A stretch of DNA of 43,496 bases, taken from a bacterium. Its GTDB lineage: Bacteria; Patescibacteriota; Minisyncoccia; Minisyncoccales; Minisyncoccaceae. A program made the translations under genes and the position numbers. Location of the stretch: positions 1-43,496 of the forward strand of contig JALOBW010000006.1 in the NCBI GenBank assembly GCA_023228085.1, written 5' to 3'. The notes beneath the pieces were generated by a model. It was not told the DNA's origin. It did no database searches and saw only the letters and a program-made list of their open reading frames with translations. This document shows positions 27,023-34,124 of the stretch, one piece after another (position 1 is the stretch's first letter; every line of letters starts with the position of its first letter).

Positions 27023-27482
27023 AATAAATATTTTTACCCTCGCCATGATCGCATTCGTGTTGAAAAACTTGACTCTGCAATCCTGTTAAATTTTCTGTAA
27101 TTGTTTTTAATTTCCCAAACATTACCGGCACTTGATATTCTACTCTTACTTTATAATATCTTTCAACATATTTTTCTTTTCTGAATGGAAAAGACATACA
27201 ACCTTCTGGCATTTTTATTTTCATTCCCTCTCCTTTAATTAATTTTGGATTTATTATAATCCTATATTTAAAAACTAATTCTGGTATTAATTTTCTATTC
27301 ACTACAAAGAAATTAAAAGGTTTATCTGACACTTGGGAATGATGAAGCGCGCACCCTTCTCTTCCGTCAAATGTTCCATTATTATCATCCATAAACTTTT
27401 TTAATTCTTCCGCCTGAATTTTTATCTGTTCCCAATTTTCTACCGGTAATGATTTTAAATAATGGATTGGTATAATTATCAT
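27012..27482 (-). CDS. def: Peptide deformylase
   Basis: This 156-residue protein carries the three deformylase motifs in order: GCALHHSQV (43-51, for the usual GxGLAAxQ), EGCMS (93-97, metal ligand Cys95) and QHECDH (141-146, ligands His142 and His146, catalytic Glu143). The enzyme removes the formyl group from nascent proteins using a metal-bound water. Motif I deviates from bacterial housekeeping enzymes, and the short C-terminus resembles trimmed viral deformylases. It lies between the two terminase genes. It may speed maturation of phage proteins; other roles cannot be excluded. Confidence 0.85.
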   Translation of the reverse strand: MIIIPIHYLKSLPVENWEQIKIQAEELKKFMDDNNGTFDGREGCALHHSQVSDKPFNFFVVNRKLIPELVFKYRIIINPKLIKGEGMKIKMPEGCMSFPFRKEKYVERYYKVRVEYQVPVMFGKLKTITENLTGLQSQVFQHECDHGEGKNIYFEN

Positions 27483-27484
27483 AA

Positions 27485-27940
27485 TTACTTTTTAATTAAT
27501 GATTTTGCTTTTTCTTGTTCTACGAGTCTACGAATATTATCTTGAATATCTTTAAGCGATTTACGTGCAACAATATCTCCAACATCTAATTTTTCCTGCC
27601 AATCTTCTACTATTTTCATCCACGCTAATGATTCGGCTGCTTTACCTTCTTTGACTGCGGTCCGGTATAATCCTGCAATTACATTTGGCGTTCTATCCTT
27701 TCCCCATTTCTTCCAACACAATCTTACTTCTTCATAAAATTCCGGTTCATTTTTCCATCGACAAAGTGTTTCATTGTTAATTTTATTCTTTTTACAAAAA
27801 TCTCCATCTCTATGAAATCCAAACTCTTCATCTCTATAAATTATAGGAGTTGCTGTAAATTTAACGAATTCTATCCATGTTGCTTTTCTATAAATACCCC
27901 TTTTTTTTGGTTTATTTCGGATTTCATTTTTTTTAACCAT
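27485..27940 (-). CDS. Terminase small subunit (TerS)
   Basis: This 151-residue protein has an N-terminal helix-turn-helix-like part (FCKKNKINNETLCRWKNEPE, about 48-67), then a helical core with PNVIAGLYRTAVKEGKAAES (84-103) and MKIVEDWQEK, and a basic end. This pattern fits small terminases of the phBC6A51 type, which recognise phage DNA and load TerL. It lies upstream of TerL, separated by the deformylase gene. Confidence 0.75.
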   Translation of the reverse strand: MVKKNEIRNKPKKRGIYRKATWIEFVKFTATPIIYRDEEFGFHRDGDFCKKNKINNETLCRWKNEPEFYEEVRLCWKKWGKDRTPNVIAGLYRTAVKEGKAAESLAWMKIVEDWQEKLDVGDIVARKSLKDIQDNIRRLVEQEKAKSLIKK

Positions 27941-27953
27941 ATTCTATTATTTT

Positions 27954-28166
27954 CTATTGACTTATTTTCTCTACCTCTCCATTGTTATTCATTACTGAAG
28001 CAATTAAAACTAATTTAGACATTAAATGTCCACACTGACACATTTGTGCGTCTTCATAACCAAAATTAAGTTTATTTTCCAATACTCCACAATAAACTTG
28101 TACGCGCTGTCCGCATTTAGGGCATTCTTGATAAAGATTAATGAATAAAATTTTATTTAAATACAT
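27954..28166 (-). CDS. Small zinc-ribbon protein
   Basis: This 70-residue protein has one four-cysteine zinc ribbon made of CPKC (15-18) and CQCG (43-46), with an extra Cys26. The sequence between the two knuckles is short and beta-like. No further domain. It lies between the ParB-methyltransferase and TerS genes. Partner and function unknown. Confidence 0.6.
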   Translation of the reverse strand: MYLNKILFINLYQECPKCGQRVQVYCGVLENKLNFGYEDAQMCQCGHLMSKLVLIASVMNNNGEVEKISQ

Positions 28167-28169
28167 AAT

Positions 28170-29516
28170 TTATTTTTTAATTTCTTTTTTTTCTTGTTTC
28201 TTTTGATTATTAATAAAATTAGAATATCTTTTTCTTATTACGTCAACGTATTTCGGGTCTAGTTCCATCATATAACATTTTCTCCCTAATTCCTCGCAAG
28301 CTATTAACGTTGATCCACTGCCTCCAAATGTGTCTAAAACAATTTGATCTCTTATGCTTGATGCTTTAATCGCCTTGGCTACGAGTTTTACTGGCTTCAT
28401 AGTCGGATGTTCTTTGCTCTTTGATGGTTTCTTTTCGTTCCAGATATCTGTCTGGTCTTTTTTATTTATTACCTTACCAGTGATTAAACCATCCAATTCA
28501 AGATGATATTCTCCAAGTTTAATCGTAGTTTTTCCGCCATCATAACTAGGTTTTAAAACTTCTAAATCTTCCCAAACATTTCCTTGATCTCTCCAGCCGG
28601 CAAAGTAATGATTAACTATATTGTTCGGCCAACCATAAAGCATCGGTTCATATTGACTCTGCCAGTCGGATCGCGACAATGTAAAGGTATTTTTTGCCCA
28701 GATGATAAAACTTGAGAAATGCCCCCCCCCCTCAACAAATGCAGTTTTTAACGTATCTATCTCGCTTGATCCCATGCAGATATAAAATGCTCCCTTGCAA
28801 TTCTCTATTAAATTTTTAACTGATTTAAACAAAAATTCATAAAAATCATTTTTATTCATCTTGTCATTCAAAATTCCTTCCCGATTATGTTTATCTCCAT
28901 CTCCGCCCATTCCGCCTTGATAGTCAACATTGTATGGCGGATCCGTAAAAACCATATCTGCTTGTTCGCCGGCCATAAGTTTTTTAATGTGTTCCGGATT
29001 TGTGGCATCTCCGCACATAACCCGATGATTTCCTATTTCATAAACTTCTCCTAATTTTGATTCTGGTATTCCGATTCCTGAATACATTTCTTCAGGATCA
29101 AGATTTTCTTCATTTTGAATATCTTCTCCGAATAATTTATCTAAATCTTTACTTTCAAATCCAATATCCTTAAGCATTGACATTTCAAATTCTGATAATA
29201 AATTCCAGTCCCAATCCCCGGTGTTCTTGTTGAGTCTTAGATTTAATTCCTTTTCTTTTTTTAAATCAGGAATATTGATATAAACCACTGGAACTGTCTT
29301 AAATCCCAAATCTTGAGCTATTTTGAGTCTAAAATGGCCTCCAATAACCACACCTTTGCGTTTTGGCGCGTTATTAACGATGATCGGGTCAATCATACCA
29401 AACCTTTTAATTGATTCGGTTAATTGCTCAATAGCCTTAGTTTCCCATCGCCTTGGATTGTATGGAGCTGGTTTAAGTTTATCTATTTCTACATTTTCTA
29501 TTTTAATTTCCGCCAT
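28170..29516 (-). CDS. ParB-domain / DNA N6-adenine methyltransferase fusion
   Basis: This is a 448-residue protein. Residues 1-100 form a ParB/Srx-like domain (VEIDKLKPAPYNPR, then VVIGGHFRLKIAQ), and residues ~160-440 a DNA methyltransferase with DPPY (192-195) before FGGSGST (397-403), the order typical of beta-class enzymes. It transfers methyl groups from SAM to a base, probably N6-adenine, to protect phage DNA or alter expression. This fusion is common in phages. Residues 262-265 (Glu-Gly-Gly-Gly) are encoded by a run of ten G. It overlaps the upstream NinG-like gene by 14 bases. Confidence 0.88.
   Translation of the reverse strand: MAEIKIENVEIDKLKPAPYNPRRWETKAIEQLTESIKRFGMIDPIIVNNAPKRKGVVIGGHFRLKIAQDLGFKTVPVVYINIPDLKKEKELNLRLNKNTGDWDWNLLSEFEMSMLKDIGFESKDLDKLFGEDIQNEENLDPEEMYSGIGIPESKLGEVYEIGNHRVMCGDATNPEHIKKLMAGEQADMVFTDPPYNVDYQGGMGGDGDKHNREGILNDKMNKNDFYEFLFKSVKNLIENCKGAFYICMGSSEIDTLKTAFVEGGGHFSSFIIWAKNTFTLSRSDWQSQYEPMLYGWPNNIVNHYFAGWRDQGNVWEDLEVLKPSYDGGKTTIKLGEYHLELDGLITGKVINKKDQTDIWNEKKPSKSKEHPTMKPVKLVAKAIKASSIRDQIVLDTFGGSGSTLIACEELGRKCYMMELDPKYVDVIRKRYSNFINNQKKQEKKEIKK
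28722..28731 (-). repeat. G10 homopolymer inside the methyltransferase gene
   Basis: Ten consecutive C on the plus strand (G on the coding strand) encode Gly263-Gly265 and the end of Glu262. Such a tract is unexpected in this AT-rich genome. One-base slippage would shift the frame between the DPPY and FGGSGST motifs and abolish activity, so it could act as a phase switch. Sequencing error in the tract is also possible. Confidence 0.9.
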
Positions 29517-30084
29517 TTAATAAATTTTTTACTTTTAAATTATATTCGTATATTTTTTCTTTTAATTCTTCAACAGTAAATTTTTTATAATCATTTTTAA
29601 TTCTTAACATTTCATCCACTTCTGGCCGGCCGTACATTTCTTCCATTTTTATGAAATATACATCAAGACACCCATGCTTGAAAACATTATCTCCTATCGA
29701 TTGAGCATGACAGTTTCTTTCGTCATATCGCAATGAATTATGTGATCGGCTGATAAAATGTCCGCATTGTAATTTTTTATATGGAAATCTTCTATCGCTT
29801 GTTATGCAAATTCCTTCTGTTAATGTTCCGGTTGTTTTTAGACAATCCCTTAATCTGATAAATTGACTAAAAATTATATCTAATTGAGTTTTATAGTAAC
29901 CGACTCCTTTTTTCTTTTCTTTCTTATTTTTATTAATTTTCTTAATTTTATTAATTTTTATATTTTTTATATAAAGAGTTCCATTCTTTGATTTTTTAAT
30001 ATTTTTATTCCTCTGGTTCTCTATTGATTTGATTCGCGCTCGATCTTGACATTCTCGCCACTTTTTTAAATCTTGTTTAACCAT
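29503..30084 (-). CDS. NinG/Rap-like recombination nuclease
   Basis: This is a 193-residue protein. The C-terminal part has the NinG signature: KLQCGHFISRSHNSLRYDER (104-123), followed by NCHAQSIGDN and a YxxKMEEMYG-type end. Lambda NinG (Rap) is a Holliday-junction endonuclease of the HNH type. The usual second cysteine pair (QCxxCN) is replaced here by AQSIGDN, so metal binding may be altered. Residues ~25-62 are a very lysine-rich, low-complexity linker. It lies next to the methyltransferase and acts in phage recombination. Confidence 0.75.
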   Translation of the reverse strand: MVKQDLKKWRECQDRARIKSIENQRNKNIKKSKNGTLYIKNIKINKIKKINKNKKEKKKGVGYYKTQLDIIFSQFIRLRDCLKTTGTLTEGICITSDRRFPYKKLQCGHFISRSHNSLRYDERNCHAQSIGDNVFKHGCLDVYFIKMEEMYGRPEVDEMLRIKNDYKKFTVEELKEKIYEYNLKVKNLLNGGN

Positions 30085-30101
30085 CTTTAAAATTTAAAAA
30101 T

Positions 30102-30130
30102 AAAAAAGAGATAACAAAAAGTCATCTCTT
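30102..30130 (-). terminator. Strong intrinsic terminator ending the ncRNA region
   Basis: On the minus strand AAGAGATGAC (30121-30130) pairs with GTTATCTCTT (30106-30115) in a 10-bp stem (one G:U) with a 5-base loop. It is followed by TTTTTTATTTTT. This is a textbook rho-independent terminator. It lies between the structured RNA (30166-30285) and the NinG-like gene, so it ends either that RNA or the accessory transcript. Confidence 0.88.
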
Positions 30131-30165
30131 GAAACACAATGAATTTAAAAATATTTTATTCATAA

Positions 30166-30285
30166 AGCGGCCAACATTATTAATAAAAGTGCTAGATGTT
30201 TTGCCGTTAAACTACAATGGTTTAGCTTTAAGGCCGCTCCATCGAAAGGGCTATCGAATCCCAATGTATCTAGCCCTTATATCTT
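30166..30285 (-). ncRNA. Structured intergenic RNA with tRNA-like parts in permuted order
   Basis: No coding frame fits. On the minus strand an 8-bp hairpin (30271-30278/30246-30253) is followed by a 7-bp GC-rich helix (30232-30238/30166-30172) that closes a small multi-branch region. Parts look like a tRNA cut in two and swapped. The downstream half has TA at positions 8-9 (30214-30213), a perfect 4-bp D-stem with AACGGCA loop (30198-30212) and TCTAG (30192-30196). The upstream half has CTAGA (30269-30273), a 5-base variable region and TTCGATA (30252-30258). The acceptor strands 30215-30220 and 30239-30244 pair at six positions. The T-stem is defective, so the tRNA reading is tentative. A terminator follows downstream. 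Confidence 0.5.
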
Positions 30286-30314
30286 AACACTAATTTCATA
30301 AATAATTAAAAAAG

Positions 30315-30323
30315 TTATCCACA
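30315..30323 (+). promoter_or_regulatory. DnaA box (perfect consensus)
   Basis: TTATCCACA matches the consensus DnaA binding site exactly. It lies between the zinc-ribbon gene and the structured RNA. A second perfect box is at 42787-42795 and a one-mismatch box at 39580-39588. One box alone is not an origin; it may link expression or replication to host DnaA. Confidence 0.5.
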
Positions 30324-30325
30324 AC

Positions 30326-30565
30326 CTACTCGTCAATTTTTATTTTATTACTTTCTCTTAATTTTACTTTACAACGAGGACATTTGGCCGTTAAAAACCA
30401 TTTCTCTACTTCTTTAACTATTATATTTTTAACCATTTTATTTTTCCAATACCATTCCCATCCGCAATTATAACATCTTATTTTCAATCCTTCTTCTTGA
30501 AATTTTCTTTTTTCGTAATAATTTCTTTTAGCAAGTTTTTTAACTGAAAAATTATTTTCAAACAT
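30326..30565 (-). CDS. Small zinc-ribbon protein
   Basis: The protein has 79 residues. Two cysteine pairs, CYNC (31-34) and CPRC (62-65), form a zinc ribbon around an aromatic segment GWEWYWKN and a basic helix. A possible -10 element ends five bases before the ATG, so the mRNA may be nearly leaderless. Function unknown; nucleic-acid binding is likely for this type. Confidence 0.55.
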   Translation of the reverse strand: MFENNFSVKKLAKRNYYEKRKFQEEGLKIRCYNCGWEWYWKNKMVKNIIVKEVEKWFLTAKCPRCKVKLRESNKIKIDE

Positions 30566-30570
30566 ATAAT

Positions 30571-30615
30571 ATTATAATAAGTAATTCCCCCATATGTAAT
30601 ACCGTATCGTATCAC
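30571..30615 (-). promoter_or_regulatory. Possible promoter with overlapping inverted repeat
   Basis: TATAAT on the minus strand (30571-30576) lies five bases before the zinc-ribbon ATG. The -35 region (30594-30599) matches consensus poorly. It overlaps an inverted repeat at 30596-30615: on the plus strand GTAATAC, six bases, then GTATCAC. This arrangement resembles an operator over a weak promoter. A C5/G5 pair (minus-strand CCCCC near 30621-30625, GGGGG near 30586-30590) flanks it. Confidence 0.35.
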
Positions 30616-30661
30616 AAAAAGGGGGACCCGAACTGAATTTTAAGATTATTTTATTATTTTA

Positions 30662-30970
30662 TTATTCTTTTAAGAACTTCCTGCTTTCAATTTCTTCTTG
30701 CCGGGCCATACTTAGACCCCAAAGTTTACGTTTATAAGATTCATATTTAGAATCTATCCATTCTCTTTTTGTTGATCTATCTACAATTAATGGAATACAC
30801 CAGACTCCTTCTTTATTTTTTATTATTCCGCTTTCTTTTATTGCTTTATCCATATCTTCTTGAGTTTCAAAATAACCCAATATTTCATTATAAAAAAGTA
30901 AGCGCCGGCCTTCTAGTAAATATCTAGCCGGATGAAAAACTGACATTTTTTTTAAATCTTTATTTTTCAT
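30662..30970 (-). CDS. Hypothetical accessory protein
   Basis: The protein has 102 residues and no recognised family. It contains FHPARYLLEGRRLLFYNEIL (about 12-31) and a helical, charged C-terminus with WGLSMARQEEIESRKFLKE. It is probably soluble. It lies two bases from the next accessory gene, so the two are co-translated. Confidence 0.5.
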   Translation of the reverse strand: MKNKDLKKMSVFHPARYLLEGRRLLFYNEILGYFETQEDMDKAIKESGIIKNKEGVWCIPLIVDRSTKREWIDSKYESYKRKLWGLSMARQEEIESRKFLKE

Positions 30971-30972
30971 TA

Positions 30973-31191
30973 TTAATCTCTTTTTGGTTTATATTGTTCT
31001 AAAAAAACTCTATAACTTACTCCTGTCATTTCAAACAATACTATTCCAAATGCCCTACCTAAATCTTTGTCAGTTTTTGCGATTACTAATTTTCCATTTT
31101 TAAGCCATCTGACAGTGCCATCATTTTCAATTCTAAAAATTTCATTATTTTCACTATTTTTTATTTGTAATAATATTATTTTGTTTTCCAT
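30973..31191 (-). CDS. Hypothetical accessory protein
   Basis: This is a 72-residue protein with strand-rich first half (IFRIENDGTVRWLKNGKLVI, about 18-37) and a helical second half (DLGRAFGIVLFEMTG). The ‘IxxDGTVxWxxNGK’ stretch is a recurring pattern in small phage proteins, but no function is known. It is tightly packed with its neighbours. Confidence 0.5.
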   Translation of the reverse strand: MENKIILLQIKNSENNEIFRIENDGTVRWLKNGKLVIAKTDKDLGRAFGIVLFEMTGVSYRVFLEQYKPKRD

Positions 31192-31198
31192 ATAATAT

Positions 31199-31378
31199 TT
31201 ATTTAATTATTTTAATTTTAAGTCTATTTATCACCTTCAAAATTATTTTATGTTCTTTTGGAGACATTATGGTTCTAAATTCTTTTTTTCCTAATCTTAT
31301 AACAAATTGATAACTTTCTATTGGTAAATCTTCCCAACCTACTTCTTCCCCTATATAAATATTATTTTTTCCTTTCAT
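31199..31378 (-). CDS. Small hypothetical protein (59 residues)
   Basis: An ATG at 31378 opens a 59-residue frame starting MKGKNNIYIGEEVGWEDLP and ending NRLKIKIIK. It fills the gap between the helicase gene and the 72-residue gene exactly, with the same A/T leader as its neighbours. The strands (QFVIRLGKKEFRTIMSPKEH) suggest a small beta/alpha fold. Function unknown. Confidence 0.55.
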   Translation of the reverse strand: MKGKNNIYIGEEVGWEDLPIESYQFVIRLGKKEFRTIMSPKEHKIILKVINRLKIKIIK

Positions 31379-31390
31379 AAAATTAATTAT

Positions 31391-32896
31391 TTAATGATTA
31401 ACTTTAATAGTAAATCCTTTCTCTTGAAGCGCCCATAATCTCTTGCCGTATTGATGAAATTCCGCCTCGGTCATTATAATATCGTGTTTTAAATTAGTTT
31501 TTTCCGAATGCATTAAACGGCCAGTGCGTTGTAATTCCTGTTGCCGAGATCCGAAAAGAAAATCAACCTCAATTATTCTCTGTAAATCTTTAATTGAAAT
31601 TCCCAAATCCATCACCCTTGAAACCGCAACGACTTTATTATCTTGTATTTCCTGCAACCTGTTATTCGTCTGTCCGTAAATATAAGGAATATCAAATTTT
31701 TTCGCTATATGTTTTCCTATTTCAATCGTATCGCAAAAAATCAAAGTTTTTTTATCCCGGTCTAATAATTCTGCAATTTTATTTAATTTACCGGCACTTG
31801 AACGAACTAAATGAACATAAATTGGATGATAACTTTTTCCAACTGTGGCCATATACTCTTGCCAATTCAAACCCACCGGAAAACCGGTTAAAGCAAAAAT
31901 ATAACTTTCTCGGCCATCTTCCCTGTGTGGCGAGGCCGATAAACCTATTCTGTATTTAGTGGGAATAACGGCTAATCTTGAAAATGTGTCGGCCGGTAAT
32001 CTTTGACATTCATCATAAACAGTCAAGGCATATTCCTCTTTGTTATCCCGAAAACCCTGATAAGTGACAATTTTAATTTCGTGTTTTGCGTGAGGAATGT
32101 GAGTGTCAATATAATAACTCCACTGCTCAATTAAAGTTCTGGTGGGAACAATAATAATTTTTTTTCCTTTTATTTCATCAAGTAATTTCAAGGCGATAAA
32201 AGATTTTCCCGCGCCAGTCGGGTGGAATACTCCAATCGCTCCAGTTTCTAAAAACTTTTTTCTTGCTTCTTCCTGATATGGCCTTAATTTAATTTTTGAT
32301 TTTGATTCTCTTAAATCTTCTTTGCTTACCGGTTTGGGAAGAAAAGGCAGACATCCATTTTCTATTGTTTCCGCAATAACATCAAAAATATGCCCTCTCA
32401 CTATTTGCGCCTGATTTTCGCCAACTTCTCTTAAATGCCAATTTAATTTTTTCTTTATCGCCTCTTTCCATTCCGGCGAAAAAGTAATTGTGTTTCCCTG
32501 CACAGTCAACTCCAACCCCTTTTTAAAATTAATCTCCTCTAATAATTCTTTTGGCGCGTCAGAAAGCCAAGCCGAATACTGGTCAAACTGATAAATATAA
32601 AAAGTTTCAGTTTCTTTCCAAAGCCAACCAATCTGAAATCCTTTCACAAATTTAGGCACAGCGATTAAAATTTTATTCTTTCCAAAAGGAATAACGGCAT
32701 AAGGTTTCTTAAAAAAATCTAAAAAAATTTCTTTTTCTAAAATATTTCCAACTTTTTGTGAGATTTTATTTGCGATATACTTTAAACCAGATTCCTCTTG
32801 TTTTATTTGTTGTTCTATTTCCGATAATCTCAAAAGTTTTCCATCAGTATCCTCTTTTAATTCTTCCAATTCTTTTTTAAGGTTTATTATTTCCAT
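31391..32896 (-). CDS. Superfamily II DNA helicase (XPB/RadD-like)
   Basis: From the Met codon at 32896 the protein has 501 residues; a start seven codons earlier would overlap the upstream gene by 20 bases, so the later start is preferred. Numbered from that upstream start, motif I is PTGAGKS (233-239), motif II DECQ (302-305), motif III SASP (about 327-330) and motif VI QRTGR (463-467). An N-terminal coiled coil and a ~150-residue beta-rich domain precede the motor core. The enzyme should translocate on DNA using ATP and may open the origin or aid recombination. It lies after the envelope cluster. Confidence 0.85.
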   Translation of the reverse strand: MEIINLKKELEELKEDTDGKLLRLSEIEQQIKQEESGLKYIANKISQKVGNILEKEIFLDFFKKPYAVIPFGKNKILIAVPKFVKGFQIGWLWKETETFYIYQFDQYSAWLSDAPKELLEEINFKKGLELTVQGNTITFSPEWKEAIKKKLNWHLREVGENQAQIVRGHIFDVIAETIENGCLPFLPKPVSKEDLRESKSKIKLRPYQEEARKKFLETGAIGVFHPTGAGKSFIALKLLDEIKGKKIIIVPTRTLIEQWSYYIDTHIPHAKHEIKIVTYQGFRDNKEEYALTVYDECQRLPADTFSRLAVIPTKYRIGLSASPHREDGRESYIFALTGFPVGLNWQEYMATVGKSYHPIYVHLVRSSAGKLNKIAELLDRDKKTLIFCDTIEIGKHIAKKFDIPYIYGQTNNRLQEIQDNKVVAVSRVMDLGISIKDLQRIIEVDFLFGSRQQELQRTGRLMHSEKTNLKHDIIMTEAEFHQYGKRLWALQEKGFTIKVNH

Positions 32897-32897
32897 T

Positions 32898-33464
32898 TTA
32901 TTTAATTTGAAAATCATCTATTATAAATTTAACTTTTTTTGCCCATTTGGGATCCTCGGACCAAACTTTTCCAAGTGCTGTCAGGTCTGTAAAATCACTA
33001 TCTTGAAATTCTTTATACCTTTTATCAGTAGTAATAATTCTTGCTGCGGAAATTGCACTATCATAATAAGATTTAAAATTCATTTCCCCACCTAATATTC
33101 CGAAACAATTATTATTTTTTTGTGCTAAATTACTTAAACATAAATCACTTTCTTGAATTGCCATTGCTAATAAAAGTGTAGATGGTAAATTATAAAATTT
33201 TGCCACATTCATAAAAGATTCTCCTAATGGAATTTGCCAATCTTTTTTTACTTGGATTAAAGATATTCCATATGATTTTTGTTCTAATTTTTTATTTTCT
33301 AAATTTTGAATTTCTTTAATTACAACTGCGCCAACTATAAATCCCGCTATAAGACATATTAATAATCCACCTACAAAAATTGAATTAATCAAATATGTTT
33401 TATCTGCCCGGTATATAGATTGACTTTCAATTAATTCTTTCCAATTAATTTTTATATTATTCAT
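32898..33464 (-). CDS. Membrane-anchored lysozyme-like (glucosaminidase-type) protein
   Basis: With the Met at 33464 the protein has 188 residues. A transmembrane segment (LINSIFVGGLLICLIAGFIV) is followed by an outside domain. This domain has LPSTLLLAMAIQESDLCLS with a likely catalytic Glu in IQES, then NNNCFGILGG and a helical end beginning LTALGKVWSEDPKWAKKVKF. The pattern fits the lysozyme/transglycosylase superfamily, glucosaminidase branch. Being anchored, it may remodel the wall or block superinfection and is not an endolysin. It follows the transglutaminase-like gene. Confidence 0.7.
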   Translation of the reverse strand: MNNIKINWKELIESQSIYRADKTYLINSIFVGGLLICLIAGFIVGAVVIKEIQNLENKKLEQKSYGISLIQVKKDWQIPLGESFMNVAKFYNLPSTLLLAMAIQESDLCLSNLAQKNNNCFGILGGEMNFKSYYDSAISAARIITTDKRYKEFQDSDFTDLTALGKVWSEDPKWAKKVKFIIDDFQIK

Positions 33465-33469
33465 AAAAT

Positions 33470-33898
33470 TTATTTTGAACAAATTACATTTAAATTATTA
33501 TCTCTGACTTCTATCATTTTATATTTGTCAGGTTCAATAAAATTACCAGTAGTTGCTTCAACCCAAACTCCAACCCAAGCGTGGGATCTGTTTTCCCCAA
33601 TCATTATACTGCTCTCTATACCATTTTGCCTGAATCCTTGTTGTAAAAGTTTGGCGTGTTCATAACAATTATTCTCTTTACTGTAAGGCATTGAACCTAC
33701 TATATTTAATACATCCGAAAATCTATTGTATAAATGCGCTTCCTCAATCTGACCTTTTAAATTTTCATTCTCCAAAATTAACTTCCACTTCTCTTGCTTT
33801 AATTCCTCGTTAGCCTTTTTGATTAAATGATAGTTTGCCAAAGATATTAAGAATGTCAATAAAAGTATATAAAAAACAAATTTATTTAATATCTTCAT
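33470..33898 (-). CDS. Membrane-anchored transglutaminase-like cysteine protease homologue
   Basis: Starting at the Met at 33898 (an upstream Met at 33916 would overlap more), the protein has 142 residues. An N-terminal membrane anchor (FVFYILLLTFLISLANYHLI) and a short coiled coil precede a small domain with NNCYEHAKLLQQGFRQNGIE, SHAWVGVWVEA and NFIEPDK. The Cys, His and Glu/Asp in this order match the catalytic set of transglutaminase-like/BTLCP proteins. It is likely exposed outside the inner membrane. The substrate is unknown; it is co-encoded with the lysozyme-like membrane protein. Confidence 0.65.
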   Translation of the reverse strand: MKILNKFVFYILLLTFLISLANYHLIKKANEELKQEKWKLILENENLKGQIEEAHLYNRFSDVLNIVGSMPYSKENNCYEHAKLLQQGFRQNGIESSIMIGENRSHAWVGVWVEATTGNFIEPDKYKMIEVRDNNLNVICSK

Positions 33899-34121
33899 AA
33901 TTTTTTGGTTTATCATTTTCTAATCTAAAATAAAATTCCTCATCAGTAATTTCTTTGTTTAATCTTTTAATTTCTAAATCTACAAAATCAACTCTTCCTT
34001 GATACCACCCAATATTATAAGTATTTTTTCTTATTTTATGTTCTAATTCAATTATTAAATCAAATAATATTAAAACAATAAATTGTAAAATTATTAAGAT
34101 GATTAATGTTATTATATTCAT
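33882..34121 (-). CDS. Small membrane protein
   Basis: This 79-residue protein has one hydrophobic segment at its N-terminus (IITLIILIILQFIVLILFDL, 3-22) and a charged helical tail (FVDLEIKRLNKEITDEEFYF). It overlaps the transglutaminase-like gene by 17 bases and so is probably translationally coupled to it. It may serve as a partner or regulator of the two anchored enzymes next to it. No family recognised. Confidence 0.55.
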   Translation of the reverse strand: MNIITLIILIILQFIVLILFDLIIELEHKIRKNTYNIGWYQGRVDFVDLEIKRLNKEITDEEFYFRLENDKPKNYEDIK

Positions 34122-34124
34122 ATT

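Noticed and set aside
30166..30238. A normal-order tRNA enclosed by the 7-bp helix 30166-30172/30232-30238
   Set aside because: The length (73 bases) and 7-bp stem fit, but the region before the 3' strand has no T-arm and the internal 7-base loop lacks U33. Only the permuted reading has several canonical parts.
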